Assembly (NCBI GenBank): GCA_036023115.1
Contig: JAYKKT010000061.1
Coordinates: 15,936,501-16,000,500, forward strand
DNA from: Brasenia schreberi
Lineage: Eukaryota; Streptophyta; Magnoliopsida; Nymphaeales; Cabombaceae
Length of the DNA stretch: 64,000 bases
Direction of reading: 5' to 3'
The notes under the pieces are model-generated. The model had not been told where the DNA came from and made no database searches. It worked only from the letters and a program-made list of their open reading frames with translations. Both the position numbers and the translations under genes were made by a program. Of the stretch, positions 23,240 through 37,366 are shown one piece after another (position 1 is the first letter of the stretch; each line of letters starts with the position of its first letter).

Positions 23240-24637
23240 ATATTGGAATCAAACCCATACTCAAAATGCATCAAAGGCTAGGATCATATCATGCTAAGGT
23301 CGTGCATATATAGGTCATTCATGCATCACATTAAAAATCATTCATAATATGCTACAACAGGGGTCAGCCATAATGTTAATGCTCATATCATTCAAACTAG
23401 GGGCATTAGAATGCATTCACACCTTTCATGAAAATATACATCATTGCATGTATCTCCATCATCTCGTATGGGGATATATTTTACATATCATGCATCTCCC
23501 TAGTTCACATAAAAAACAAGATGTCCAATGACATAGTGCATGTAAGAATCATTCATGCATTTCATTGAAAATCATTCATTAATAGGGGTCGGCCATAGTG
23601 TATGAATACTTATGTCATCTCCACAAAACTGGGGGCATGTAAAATGCATTCCCTAAACACATTTCATGGAGACTTACCACATTCATCATTTCATAAAGCA
23701 TGTATCTCCATAATCTTATATGAAATACATTTTTACATGTCATGCATCACATGCACATCATTCACCTAAAGAGGCCCAAAAAGGTGGCGGCCCAAGTGAG
23801 AATGTCCCCATGTAATAAAAAGAGAAAAAATGAAAAAAAATTTGACCATGCACATTGGCTCATTGATGCCTAGGGAGAAAACATGGTAGACCCTATAAAT
23901 GCCCAATATAAAAAAGATATGATTTTTAGTGTCTATCATAAATTCTTTTGAAATGATTTTTGCAAAATGGATCTTCTTTAATTTCTTAAAGAAGGAACCA
24001 AGTCGAATATAGGCCTCTTAATTAGGGATTGATGCTCTATAAAAAGTGGAGTGTTTTCAAAATCAATTAATGACATTTAAAAAATCCTTCTTTTACAAGA
24101 TAGGGCCTAGTTCAAAATAGTAAAATATTTTCAAATTGTATGTGCTATTATGAAATTGGGCATATTTGATTAGACCGAGTATCTAGAGGGATAAGCTATT
24201 TCCTCTACTTCATTCACTTCAAAAAGAAAAATTGGCAAAAGTCAAAAAAGAAAGAAAAAAGGAAAGAAAATAAACCTCCAATATAGAGGTCTTCCTAAAA
24301 AGAAAAAGAAAAAAACAAAAACCTCAAATATAGAGGTTCCCTTTGAAAGAAAAGAAAAAGAAAAGCCAAAGCTTGAAGAAAGAGCAATTTTCTATAAAAA
24401 ATTTCTTGGCCTTAAACCAGGGGCCGTGGTAATTCTTTCCCAAATCCCCTACAGCTTCTCCCAAAAGAAAAAAGTTTGTTAGTATGGTCCTAAAGTAGGA
24501 ATAGATCCTACCAATTTGGATATCATTTTGTTTGAGGATTAGGCCTTGTAGTGTGAAAAGTAGAGTTTTGAAATGTTGTTGAGATTTTTTAACAATAAAA
24601 ACCTCTACCAAGTAATTTTGCATTAAAATCAAAGATT
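23240..24637 (+). other. 3' noncoding internal region with remnant of the integrase tail
   Basis: It corresponds in reverse to 59600-58832 and then 44994-44606 in the host element. GGTGGCGGCCCAAGTG at about 23785 matches the codons for the C-terminal WRPKW segment of integrase at about 49000 in the pol-bearing element. So the deletion removed pol but left its last codons. A local duplication of about 240 bp (23305-23540 and 23545-23770) is present here but single in the host element. Confidence 0.6.
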
Positions 24638-24639
24638 TG

Positions 24640-25159
24640 ACCCTTTGTTGGGTTTAGGGTGTCGAACCACTTTAACCCTTTGTTGGGTTTAGGGTGTCGG
24701 ACCACTTTAACCCTTGATGGGTGTAGGGTGCTGGAGTAGGACTATCCTCAATCGGACGAGTTTTCGAGGCCTAATTTGATTTGAATTTCAAGGTTTTGGT
24801 AAATTTACCATTTTGCAAACATTTTGGGTTTTGTTCCCAATGTCTCATTTTCAATTATTTCTTCGAAGAAAATTGTTTTCATTTCTTTAGATGAAATCAT
24901 TTGAATATGCAGAATGATGCCAATTTGGGCTTGAGGGCAAAGCAGTCATTTTTTTGGCTCTTTGTCAAAATTTGATTTTTCTGAGAGGGGTGCCATTTAG
25001 CCTTATTTTGAGGCTGTCACGAAATTTTGGTGCGGAAATGAGTTCGTTTAAGGTGTCTTTATTTGAAAACCCTTAAAAGACCCAAACCATAATTTTTTCT
25101 TAAAAAGGTAAAATTTCTAAACGATCAAATTATTTTGAGAAATTTTTTGGGTGTTTACA
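24640..25159 (-). repeat. Inverted partial LTR (first about 520 bp of U3)
   Basis: This is the reverse complement of 19293-19830, including the 34-bp repeats and the TGTAAACACCC end. It forms the right end of the 5.87-kb insertion. Confidence 0.85.
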
Positions 25160-25299
25160 ATTACATATACTTCATTTATTAAGAAGTAGAGTCACTTTAT
25201 TTGTATTATCTGTATTACCAATGAGATTGCAAGGTGAGATACTCATAGAAGTATGACCTGTTTTGTAGTAAAGGTTGAGGGGAATGAAATGTGGATTAT

Positions 25300-26250
25300 G
25301 AGTGAAGTCCGAGCTTACCTATGAATATGGATTATATTCAGGTATATCATGTAAAATGCTTGAGAAATTTGAAAAGTATTGGCAACGTTGCAATATGGAT
25401 TATTGCTATAGCAACATATTTGGGTCCAAGGTATAAGTTGAAGTTTGTGGAATAAAGCTTTCAGAATCTTTAATGTTTTGATGGAAGTGTAAAAGTTTAC
25501 GAGTGAAGGCTGAATTTCAAAATATTTAAGGATTATGAATCTTCGGATAAAGCCGATTATAGTCCTTCGGATATTTTAGTAGCTCAGACTTATAGTCTTG
25601 GAAGGCTCATGAATATAGATATCCTAAAGCTTGATGCTCCATATAAGCGGCTTTATCTGAAAGTCTGAGCCTTCCAAGCATGTCACGCATCATTGAAGCA
25701 ACTTTAGGATATCTAAATTCATGAGCCTTCTAAGACTATATATGGAGCATCAAGCTCGAGATCCATTTCTAGTAAGATTTAACAGTATGATATTATTTGA
25801 TTTATATGAAAATACCAACTTGAGCTCTATATTGAGGAACATAGGATGGATATAAATGCCCCCTTAGATATACTGGCATCTGGAAGGCTCATGAATATAG
25901 ATATCCTAAAGTTGCTTCAATGACTTATGACATGCTTGGTGTTTCCGTCTCTATTGATGCATCCGGAAGTGCAATCAGTATTGGCAGTTGAGTAGTTGGC
26001 CCGTTAGATGGTTCATTAAAGACAGTTTTAGTTGAAGCATGGGTTTTTGTTAAACACTGAATGGAAGGATAATGTTTGAGAAAACAATTCCTCTTTTGAA
26101 TTAAAGATTTTTTCGTGTGTAATTACTAGTTGCCTTTTGTATTTTTCAAGGAGCCATTGACAATACCACTTGAGGAGCTGGTTGATGATGTTGTTACATC
26201 TAGTATTGTCGAGTATGAATATTCTTCTTTAGGGTCCTTTACTGATTAAG
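25300..26250 (+). pseudogene. hAT transposase relic
   Basis: Two recognisable blocks are present. At 25396-25452 the frame reads IAIATYLGPRYKLKFVE, typical of the hAT core just before the helical insertion. At 25833-26057 YIEEHRMD is followed after a frameshift by WKAHEYRYPKVASM. Next comes VSVSIDASGSAISIGS and then VVGPLDGSLKTVLVEAW, the C-terminal hAT dimerisation pattern. Stops replace residues at three points. Sequence between the blocks carries a local inverted duplication. A possible last exon at 26153-26247 (after CAAG) reads IPLEELVDDVVTSS to a stop; its link to hAT is uncertain. Confidence 0.6.
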
Positions 26251-26259
26251 TTTGTATAT

Positions 26260-27306
26260 ACTCTCATGTTCCTTAAAAGTGTTTAGTTTCTTTTCTATGA
26301 ATTAATACTTATTTGTATCTCACATTATGCCTTAGAATTCATGGGTTTGAGAATGATTTTGTTAGGTAAGATATTTTATGTTATACATTTTTGTTTTGTT
26401 TACCATGGTAGTTTAAATTCTATTGTAGTTGGGGATGGATGTATCTCGATGATAGAGGGGAAGAGTTAGAAGAAAAAGATGATGTTCTAATGGGTTGCTC
26501 CCTCTTTTCCTCTTGTGTTATGTTGGATCTAGTTAAGATTATTTAGGAGTTTCAGAGCTCTGTGTTGTAAGAAATAGTAGTTACAACTAATTCAACTAAT
26601 GTTGATTTATGATGTTGTGAGCCTTTGTACTCCTCCTGAATCCTTATTTGTGTTCTATCTTTGATGCGATTGCTCTCTCGTGAATGGTTTCATTCTTTAA
26701 TTCATTGGTCGAAGCAAACTTAAAGGGCAATTGGTGGTTTCCTTCTGCTTTGTGTAGTTTTGTGAAAAATGATGGAGGCGCACATGTTTACCTCTTTTCA
26801 TCACTTTGATTATGTGTAATATATGTATGTTTGGTGCTTGTATCTTAGTGGCTTTCTGTTTTTATGTTTGCTATACTTTTCATGAATCATTGCATCGAGA
26901 ATTTGTGGGTTATTGTTTTAAGGGTTCATTTGAAGCTGGTGATACCCTTTTGATGCGATTCAGATCCAAAGTTTCCGGTGGTGCTACTGTGATTTATTTG
27001 ATTATGCTCTTGAGGGCGCTCAAGTTGTAGGTGCTTCAAGGAACATGAGTTGATTCAGATCCTAACAGAAAGTGACTTTATAGTGATTTTGTGTGAACTA
27101 AACTTCCTCAATATTCCCATTCAGATCATTGATTTTAAAGTGGTTAGATAACCTATTAGAAAGAAATAGGAAGCTCATGATTTTCTTTTTCTTTTTTGTG
27201 AGATACTTTAGGCTGCTATAACATTTCACAATGAACAAGAGAAAATTGATCTTAATTAGACCAGTTGTGGCTATTTGAATAGTACCTATAGTACATTCCA
27301 ACACAT

Positions 27307-27344
<38 letters not shown>

Positions 27345-27950
27345 TTATTGCTTTTATCTAAGCACATTTGCCTTATTCAATACATTTGATGTAAATATTC
27401 GGAGGCATAAGTCTCCAGAATGATTACCTCCTCGATGATCCTAAGACCCTCGTTCTTAGATATGGTAGGACCAAGAAGGAATTATTATGAATCACCCATA
27501 CAAGATACTCGACATTGGGATTGTGGATGGATCAAACTCTCCAAAGCCATGAAACTTGAAGTAAATGAGAAGAAGAAAACTAATACTATGGAAATTAGAG
27601 ATTGGTGATTTCTCATGAAAAGCTTGAGACAAAATATAAAGCCTAATATCATTTTATAGACGATGAACAAAATGTCCTTTCACCATCATTTCATATGATT
27701 GTCCAATCCAATACTCGTGACAATACTGGGATTTACTAGGTGGTCGCAGGATTTCTCATGCGATGCCAAGAGTAGATGATATTCAAACTTGCCTTTTGAA
27801 AAACTTGGAAGAACAAAAAGTAAAGAGCAAACCTCTTAGTTTCTCTCAATGTCCCTCAAAACTATTAGTTTTAGAGGTGTCGAGTTGGGAATCCTTCTTG
27901 AGGGCTTCTTAGTTGGCTAGCAAGGTGTGCAACTCTTCTGACTTGAGCGA
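26260..27950. other. No gene seen
   Basis: T-rich sequence with a 74-codon frame at 26806-27030 (plus) that I do not recognise. A 32-bp (AT)n run is at 27311-27342. Nothing else is supportable. Confidence 0.4.
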
Positions 27951-27959
27951 GTTCTTGAG

Positions 27960-29750
27960 ACATAGTAACTTCGGCTTAACTGGCGGTGGATGCTTGAGAC
28001 ATTAAGGAGTTGAGATTCGCTTGAACTAGAGAAGCTTTAGTGAGTAGTTCACAACGACGATGGTAGAGAGCCTCAAGTTGCTCCTCAAGAGCAATAATTT
28101 CAGTATGCAGGGTCAACTTCTTACCTTTAAACTGGTCGACGCACGAAGACACCTCTAATTGGGCAATAACTCCACAATAGACTTCTTCAGCAACAACCAC
28201 TTGTTGAGAAAGGAGTAGATACACTCCTTATGATCAACTATAGATGCAAGCTGGGTTTGAGCGAACAACCGATGATTATGATTAGCATCAAGATATTCAC
28301 GAGTCTTGGCACATATATCAAAAGCCTCTTTCACTCACTTTTCCAACTCAGAGGGTAGGTCCTCACTTGAGAGTGTACACGAAATGTAGATGGCAAACCA
28401 TCGTGTCCAAGATTGATACGATGTAAGGAAGCTCCACATTAAGCTGATGGATCATAAATGATAAAATATTATAAAATATAATTAGAGACGATCCATCTAA
28501 CGATATATCAGAATGATCAAGTTGGGAGGATAGAGAGTATGGGTCAGAGAAACTATGAGACCTTCGGTTGTTATTGGCAATCTCATCCATACCATAGTGT
28601 ACAAGTCTCAGCCGATATTTTTCAAACAAACCATAGCCATATCTTCACGAAGTCAACCCACCTAATAGTAAAGTCACAGAACAAGGATATAAGTTCGAAA
28701 ATTTAAAAGAGGATCCTTGTTCATCAACTCGGTCAACTAAGAAATATACAACGGTAGGAAAACCTTGTTGAAATTTCAACTCACAAACAAGATAATAGAG
28801 AAGACAAGGTTTAGCAATGATCGGGCTGAACTTTGATAACTGAGATGCGCTACATAATAGGAACTGGGAAGAGAAGGCCTTTGATACCAATCTCAATGAG
28901 GTCTGTAACAAATGCAGTAAAAGGAGAATTAGAGGGACTAAAATATGTAGATAAAAAGGTTATCTCATTAAGGCTGATAGACCCTGAGTAATAATATTTT
29001 TAAGGGCATGGAGATATGAGGAATGAGGCTTAAAATGGGTTTTAGTATATCCAGTATGATTGGTTGAAAAGAAAGGCATGAAAACATGAACCCTCAGAAA
29101 TATAAATGAACCTAGTGTTGAAAAAACCATTGTGGACCTCCTACTAGATGCGTAAAACCCCTACTCCAAAGATCGTCAAGAATAGAATTGGCCGAATGAT
29201 ATACCATAGCTAAGAAAAAGAAAGAAAGCAACAACTTCATACTAGACATGATGGTAAAAACATAACATACATATTTACCATTAACAAGCAATAAGTGGTA
29301 GAACCATAATAGCAAGAAGGCAAGTTCTTCATCCGTCACATCACAAAAGGGGTATCGAAGTTCTAATCAACTAAAGAAACATGATCAGTGCCATTGAACA
29401 ATAAACCTATGATTGCCCAAATGTTCAACATGATTTGGGACATCATTTGAAAAGGAAATCGGAAATGGTTGTATCAAAAAACCCAAAAAGTGAGAAGGAA
29501 TAGAGGAAAAATGAGATAAATGACACTCCATTCTACAGAGAGGTGTCGCTTAGATGTATAGTTGATTTATAATAGGCCAAGGGTAGATGAAGATAGAGCA
29601 AAAGAACATTTTGAAATCATCATGAGCCAGTGATAAGTCACCAAGATGAAAATCAACGAGGTTGATCGCCCCTACTTCAGCAAGGGAAAGGACATAGTTC
29701 AAATCAGAAAGAAAAAAGGGAAGGAGGGTTTTCAAAAGATTGCGTAGGAG
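27960..29750 (-). pseudogene. Probable plant mobile domain (PMD, aminotransferase-like) relic
   Basis: The minus strand has long but broken open frames in consistent order. SLAEVGAINLVDFHLGDLS (about 29640-29690) is followed by TDEELAFLLLWFYHLL (about 29335), then by AMVYHSANSILDDLW and GGPQWFFQH (about 29120-29200). The last three recall the PMD pattern of a LAFL-LW segment, a second helix with a Y at the same position, and GGP-WF-Q. The downstream frame 28224-27976 has a leucine-rich coiled-coil-like stretch, as PMD proteins often have at their C-terminus. Stops and frameshifts are frequent. The assignment is motif memory only; a different transposon-related protein is possible. Confidence 0.4.
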
Positions 29751-29759
29751 AATAAAGGG

Positions 29760-30350
29760 GAAAGGAAAGAAGCGGAAGGGAGTTCAACCTCTATAAATCC
29801 CAAATGATCTTCGAGGAACAAAATCTTGCTAAATGCACTAAAACAACGGAATTGTTAGGATAACATTTTTTGAAGTGAAATTGATATAAGTATGACTCAT
29901 GCTCTTCAGGGTTGTGGACATAAAATTATAGGACATGTGTTGATGCTGAAAAATAGAGAGGATTACATGAAAGAACAAAGGTCTCACGAAAGAAAAGGGA
30001 CACGTGGTAGGCACCTCAAGGGATTCTAATGGAAAGAACAAGAAACTCGAACCCATGATGTCAAAGATCTCAAAGTAAAGAGGGGTAATGCCAAGGCAGT
30101 TGGCACATTCCATATGATATTGTAATGAAAAGGAAACACAAACATGAAAATAGAAGTTATTAGGAGTCGTGTTCAGGAAAGACGTGTTCATAATTTACCA
30201 CCTTATGAGAGGCCTATAAATAGTGATGGTAACAAAGCATTATCCATTCTTCCTTGAGAACAAAGGTTAGAGTTCTCTAACATTCCCCGCATCACATTTT
30301 ATTTCAGTAGATTTACGAAATTATCATTTGAATTGCACTATTACTTTAGA
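29760..30350. other. No clear gene; TATA-like site at 30213
   Basis: CCTATAAATAG on the plus strand at about 30212-30222 is followed within about 30 bp by A/C-rich leader-like sequence. The frame 29838-30191 (minus, 117 codons) is unrecognised and may be part of the neighbouring relic. Confidence 0.3.
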
Positions 30351-30362
30351 CAACAACACTAA

Positions 30363-32169
30363 ATATATAAAAGAGCGGTTAGCAAGGAGATTTACCAAAG
30401 AAGAAGACGAGACTGCAATTAAACATACGCATCCATCAAAAGCACCGGGCCCTGATGGACTCTCAAGCGGGTTACCTTTCCTAAGGTGAAGAAGCTGACC
30501 CATGCATCTGAATTCAGACGTATAGCCTTGTGTAGTGTCCTTTTTAAGTTTGTCATGAAGGTGATAGTTAATGGGCTGAACATGGTGCTGAAACATAACG
30601 TTAGCAAATCACAAACTGCTTTTAATCCTAGGCGTTTAATATGGGTAACGCGTTATTTGATTTTACCATATTTTTTGGCAGACAAAGAGACCTATTTGAC
30701 TTTACCAAGGAAAGAGTATGGAAAAAGCTTGGAATATGGAAAGAAAGAATTTTATCTGCTAAGGGACTGAAAAGACTCCAGAGGAATAGGATTCAGACGT
30801 TCACTTATGTTTAACTTAGTCTTCTTGGCAAAACAAGGCTCGGATGTCATATCTAATCCAAGATTCTCTAGTTAGGTTCTTAAAGCAAGGTGTTTCCTGC
30901 GGATGTCCTTCCCTGATGCGAAAATGGATCATGAGCCAAGTTTTACATCTTGCACACCAAAATGGATTTAACGTTTGGAGTGCGTGTCCTCAAATTACTA
31001 GCAACGGTATTGTCTCATCTTGTTGATGCCAAGTTGAAATCCTGGAAGCATGAACGGATCGACTCAATGTTTTTTATCTTTTGAAGCGGACCAGATCGAA
31101 GCGATTTTACTTCCCTCATTCTTTATATAAGATAGATATATATGGGGATTAACAAAAAATGGAGAATGTAGTCAAATCTGCTTATTATTTGGCTAAGAAC
31201 ACTATAAAGACCTCTATAGGCATTAGTGGCAGTAATGCTAATGAATGGAAGGCGTAAAGGACTGTTTGGAATCTTATAATTTCACGAAGAACTGCTATTT
31301 TTCATGGAAATTATTGCATGATACTCTTCTTGTGACGGTGAAGCTTAGTAGTCAAGGCATTCCATTCCATGCTCTGCTTTGTGCCCAACATGTCTCTCCA
31401 GTCCTGAAACTGTAGCTCATATGCTTTGTGACTGTAGTTGGGCGGGAAATTATTGTTTAGATATCCTCTAGGTATTCAATAATGGTTTGAGAATTCAATT
31501 TCGTTGAATGATGAAGGAGTTTCATCTGTTCGGCCCAGCAGGAGTTAGTGGTGACGGCAGACATCTTAATGAATGGAATCTGGTATGCTAGAAATGTTTT
31601 ATGTTTTGAGAATAAATGCTTGCTTGTTAACCTTATTGCTGAGAAATGTAGGCAGATGCAGTTGGATCTTAAGGAAGGGCAAAAGGACATAAGCAAGACA
31701 ACAATTAGTGATGTGGGAGGTCAAGCTATTGTGGGAAAGTATAGGCGGCGACCACCTCCTGCTGTCAAGGTGAAGACAAACGTTAATGCTGCTAAGGGTA
31801 GGAATAGTACTTGGGAGGTGGGAGTTGTTTTCAGAAATGAGAAAGGAAATGTTTTGGCTTTTGCAACAAAGTATGATATAAGCAGATGAGGACATGCGAA
31901 ATACTGAAGTTTTGGGGTTGGAATGAGATATGAAAATTGCTGCGGAATTGGGGGGCTTCAAAAGTCTGATTTCACTAGATTTATAGAGGATTGCAAATTA
32001 CGTAGATACATTTTGGTTCCATATGTTTTTCTCATTGTAAAGGGATGCTAATAATGTTGCTCATGAGCTAGCAAAGTCAGCTTTTGAGAATTGTGATAGA
32101 GTTTGGATTGAAGAAATCCCTATACAGATTGTAAATTCTGTTGTACAGGAAATCTTCCAGCACGAATAA
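30363..32169 (+). pseudogene. L1-like LINE ORF2 tail (RT, zf-RVT, RNase H)
   Basis: Order on the plus strand: HPSKAPGPDGLSSG (about 30430-30470), then THASEFRRIALCSVLFKFV and VSKSQTAFNPRRLI (30495-30650), the early RT blocks of plant L1 elements. CPTCLSSPETVAHMLCDC (about 31385-31440) is the zf-RVT zinc knuckle. RRRPPPAVKVKTNVNAAKG (about 31748) with GVVFRNEKGNVL is the RNase H start, and NNVAHELAKSAF with VWIEEIP ends it. A stop TAA at 32167-32169 closes the last frame. Much of the RT palm, including the catalytic F/YADD, is deleted, and several stops interrupt the frame. Confidence 0.82.
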
Positions 32170-32179
32170 CACAGCTTCT

Positions 32180-32475
32180 TATCTACATCTCTGATACCTT
32201 TTGCTTTCTAAATTCATAAGCTTTATCTTTCAATCGTTACTTGTCCAGAACAGCAACAGAAACAACTTCAACTATCCTGTGAAACCCCTTCATCGTAGGT
32301 TTATTTTGTTTAATGTGAGGCATTAGTTTCTTTTATGAATCTCTCATATCTTTTCCTTTCAAATTCATAAGCTTTCTCTTTCAATCTTGCCTTCTCCATA
32401 ACAACAGTAAAAGCAACTACAACTATCCTGTAAAACCCATAATCTTAGGTTTATTTTCTTTATTTTGAGAGATAC
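32180..32475 (+). repeat. Tandem duplication in the LINE 3' UTR, period about 165 bp
   Basis: The phrases AAATTCATAAGCTTT, ACTATCCTGT and AAACCC...TAGGTTTATTTT occur twice in the same order (about 32207-32312 and 32360-32462). The two copies directly follow the LINE stop codon. Confidence 0.75.
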
Positions 32476-35475
32476 ATCCTACACACACATATACATACAA
32501 ACACACACCCACATATATCTATATATATATTTATGTATATATAGGGATTTTATCGTGCATACCTCTAACATATGTATATATGTAAACAATTATACATAGT
32601 ATACATATAGGAAATCTCCATCATTCGAACCTTCACATGTATGCTCATGCATTTTCTTTTCCTTTTCTAAGGGGTATCTTATTCTACATATTGATACCCA
32701 TATATATATATATATGCATGCTCACAATAATGATTTAAGACAACAACGGGATTTATGAGCAATCTTATTATATTGAACTTGTAACTTTTTTGTGGAGGAT
32801 TTCAGGTTCCGTATCAACACAAAATGACCTAAATATTTTATCAATTAATAAGCATAAAGTAATAGTACCATAGTTGATGGGGTTTGTCGCAGTTGGCAAG
32901 GTTCTCAACGGAGTCAAAGGCGTTCAAATTAAATGTTGCAACCGTGTGTGGTAGGTCAACCTCTGTCCAAGAGCGTATCAGCAACCCATTTCTAGGCTCA
33001 AGTGTATTGTGTATTTCAAAAGTTAGGTTAGAAATATATATGATAGAAGACTTCTTTACTAATTGATTCCGTTGGATTAATAAAAACAAGTGCATTTGTC
33101 ACGACGATTGGGGAGATAGGTCAATGCGAACTTACAATATTCAAGCCAAATCTGGACTTTGTTTGAAGATTAACTTCATTTAATGATTCCTCAATAAAAA
33201 CAAAAGTAACAGAAGAACGTCAATACCCATTACCAAGTAATTGAGAACTCACAGTTAGAAAAACTGGATTCACTAAGAAGAAAGTACTCTGATTGGTAAG
33301 ACTTGACGAGAATATCTAGCGTTTCTCTGGTCATGGACATTCAGTCCACTGTTATTCTTTTGACGGTTATAATCCATTGACCAAACCTCCATACCTTGAT
33401 TATTTAGATCGTTAAAACTGGCAAAGATAATTCGTTTTTGAAACCTCCGATTAGGTTTCACTCCCACGTACGTCACTTTGAGAACCAGTTTGACAGGTAA
33501 TTACTATAATTGTGACCAACTAAAGTGCATTGCTCATGCGAATTGCAGGCCGCAATCTTCCAATTAAAGAGTGGTAAGAAAATATAAGAATTATTTAATT
33601 AGTACATTAAGTGGTCATGAAACATTTGCCTAACCTATATTATTTTGCATTATTCTTTTATATATTAAGCGGGACGTTGATGTACTTGTTGACCTTGTTC
33701 CTCTCATTTCGGTTACAGTTTCATTTGAAAAAGATGGTCAAGATGTCTTCGGTTGATTCAATTATTACAAGAAGCCATTCTTTGTTGGTCGTTTTCTTTT
33801 ATCTCAAAAAGACAAGGTCAACGCAGTGCAGTTGCTAAACATCCAAACAGTGCCATATACATACGCATACGTGTGTGTACTTTATGTATATAAATATATA
33901 TACGTGTGAGTGTATGTGTACGATGGCCATATATATGGAAGAATGTCGATTGTGCTGGAAATGATATATCAAAACGGAGAGAACGATTTTACTTTTTTGT
34001 TAGGGAGAGAGAACCAAATTACTGCAATTTAGTTTTGATAAAATCTGATATCAGAGATGAAATAAGCATCATTCACTTGTGAGAACAGCAGAACGTAGTT
34101 TGGATCAAAACTTCTAAGAAAGTCGGAGGCTTTTCTAATTGTTAAGATCGGATGAATGACTGTGGGCCTCTTTTCACAAGCGAAGGAAATCGACTAAAAA
34201 AAAATTCTCAGCATTAAGAATGACACAAAGATCAATAAATATATGCTTGGTGCCAAGTGTTGTCTAGTAACAAGTGCAAAAGATCCATGGCCCAAGAAAA
34301 AGCAATGGTCGATTAGTAGCCGCGTAGAAGCAATACTAAATCCATAATGAAGTTGTTCAGAGTTCGTGTGGTACCTAAGAAAAATAAAACGAGAAACAAA
34401 ATTAAGGTTCGGAATTTGGAAGAAGCAACGAGGTGGAAAGGAGCTAATAATTAATTTGAAAGAGGCCGAGAGGGCTGAAACGGAAAGATATGACATGTTC
34501 TTCCTTCCTGTGGAGTTGAATACTAATAGCACAGAAGATGGACCACAAACGGCCAGCCCGAATTGTTTTTATATCAACCTGTTTTGGCTAGAGGTGTTCA
34601 TAAATTTTCTTTCATTTCAATTGATGACTTTATTTGTTGGTAAATTTTCGAATTGTTTCATATCTTCATTGGTTTTAAGATATGTTTGTTAGCAATTCAG
34701 AAAGGCAGGTCAAACCAAATAAAAGCTGGATCATGAAGAGACGATAAACCAACCAAATCAACAAGGATGCAGGAAATGTTGACCTTGTAGTTCGAGCCAA
34801 ACCAAGTAAAGAGTCTAGTTGGTTTTATCTACACCACCCACTTCCAGTCCTTTTTGATGTTTCAAGTAACTTAAATATGACACGAATGGGAAGGTAAACG
34901 ATATGAAATGACACAGAGGGCAGATTTCTTGCTTAAGAGGGGAAAAAGTATCTTAATCCTTAATTTCGTCTCAAAATCATTAACAAGCGAGTTTATAATT
35001 TAACTTTAAACTTTAAATTAACAAATTACGTGCCGTGGCCCAAATGACATGCGCGTTTTAAGAAAGCTTCAACATTAGGTACACAAAACGAACTAGTTTG
35101 ATACACGCTTAGTTCAACAAATAGAATATTAGGGTTGTTTACCCTATTACTGACTGAAACAAAATGGACACGTCGATTCTCTAATTTGACACTTCTCCCC
35201 GGCATCAATGGTGACCACATTCACATGACGACACAAAGACAAGAGTAAACAATTCGAAGATAAAGGTACAAAGTCTTTGAAGTGAAAGAAAAGAGTTGTA
35301 GTGTTGTTTTTAATTAAGAGAACCTTTAGCGAGTAGTAAGTAATTAGCCAATTATGTGCTATTATATGTTCAATAAACATGGCAAGGAGCTGATAATATA
35401 TGCCCAAACTGTAGATATTGAAGGGAAGCGGGACCCACATGTCTTATACAAAGTGGCCTAAGTAGTGAAACATAA
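32476..35475. other. Intergenic region upstream of the peroxidase
   Basis: It contains AT/GT-rich microsatellite-like patches near 32480-32600, 32700-32715 and 33855-33925. Short frames on both strands (up to 113 codons at 34194-34532, minus) show no known motif. It presumably includes the peroxidase promoter; no regulatory element other than the TATA box can be supported. Confidence 0.5.
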
Positions 35476-35479
35476 GGCT

Positions 35480-35488
35480 TATAAATAG
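35480..35488 (+). promoter_or_regulatory. TATA box of the peroxidase gene
   Basis: TATAAATAG lies 96 bp upstream of the start codon. Transcription would begin near 35510, giving a 5' leader of about 65 nt. This is inferred from position only. Confidence 0.7.
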
Positions 35489-35575
35489 GGAGCTTGCACC
35501 CTACGCTTCTTCACGACACTTCTTGCGCCCTTCGAAAGTAAGCATAAGTACAGGCTTCACATCGTAGGACCAGTA

Positions 35576-37366
<1,791 letters not shown>

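Larger units (their letters stand above)
19293..25159 (+). mobile_element. Rearranged gag-only gypsy element with inverted LTR ends
   Basis: The unit starts TGTAAACACCC and ends GGGTGTTTACA. It is bounded by a perfect 5-bp duplication ATTAC (19288-19292 and 25160-25164), so 5867 bp entered as one insertion. The left 2959 bp is a full plus-strand LTR. The right about 520 bp is only the first part of U3, inverted. Between them, 22252-22563 is the polypurine-tract side of the internal region in reverse orientation. Then 22564-24637 runs forward from gag to the 3' noncoding region. A normal element would have two LTRs in direct orientation. No pol is present. Confidence 0.8.

Noticed and set aside
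24650..24735. TTTAGGG words suggesting interstitial telomere repeats
   Set aside because: They belong to the 34-bp U3 tandem repeat; the plant telomere unit is not itself repeated in tandem.
26806..27030. 74-codon frame (plus) with a hydrophobic N-terminus
   Set aside because: No recognisable family, no neighbours or splice signals supporting a gene; kept as unannotated sequence.
34194..34692. Overlapping open frames upstream of the peroxidase (112 and 108 codons)
   Set aside because: No motif, on opposite strands of the same AT-rich segment, and no splice context; not supported as genes.
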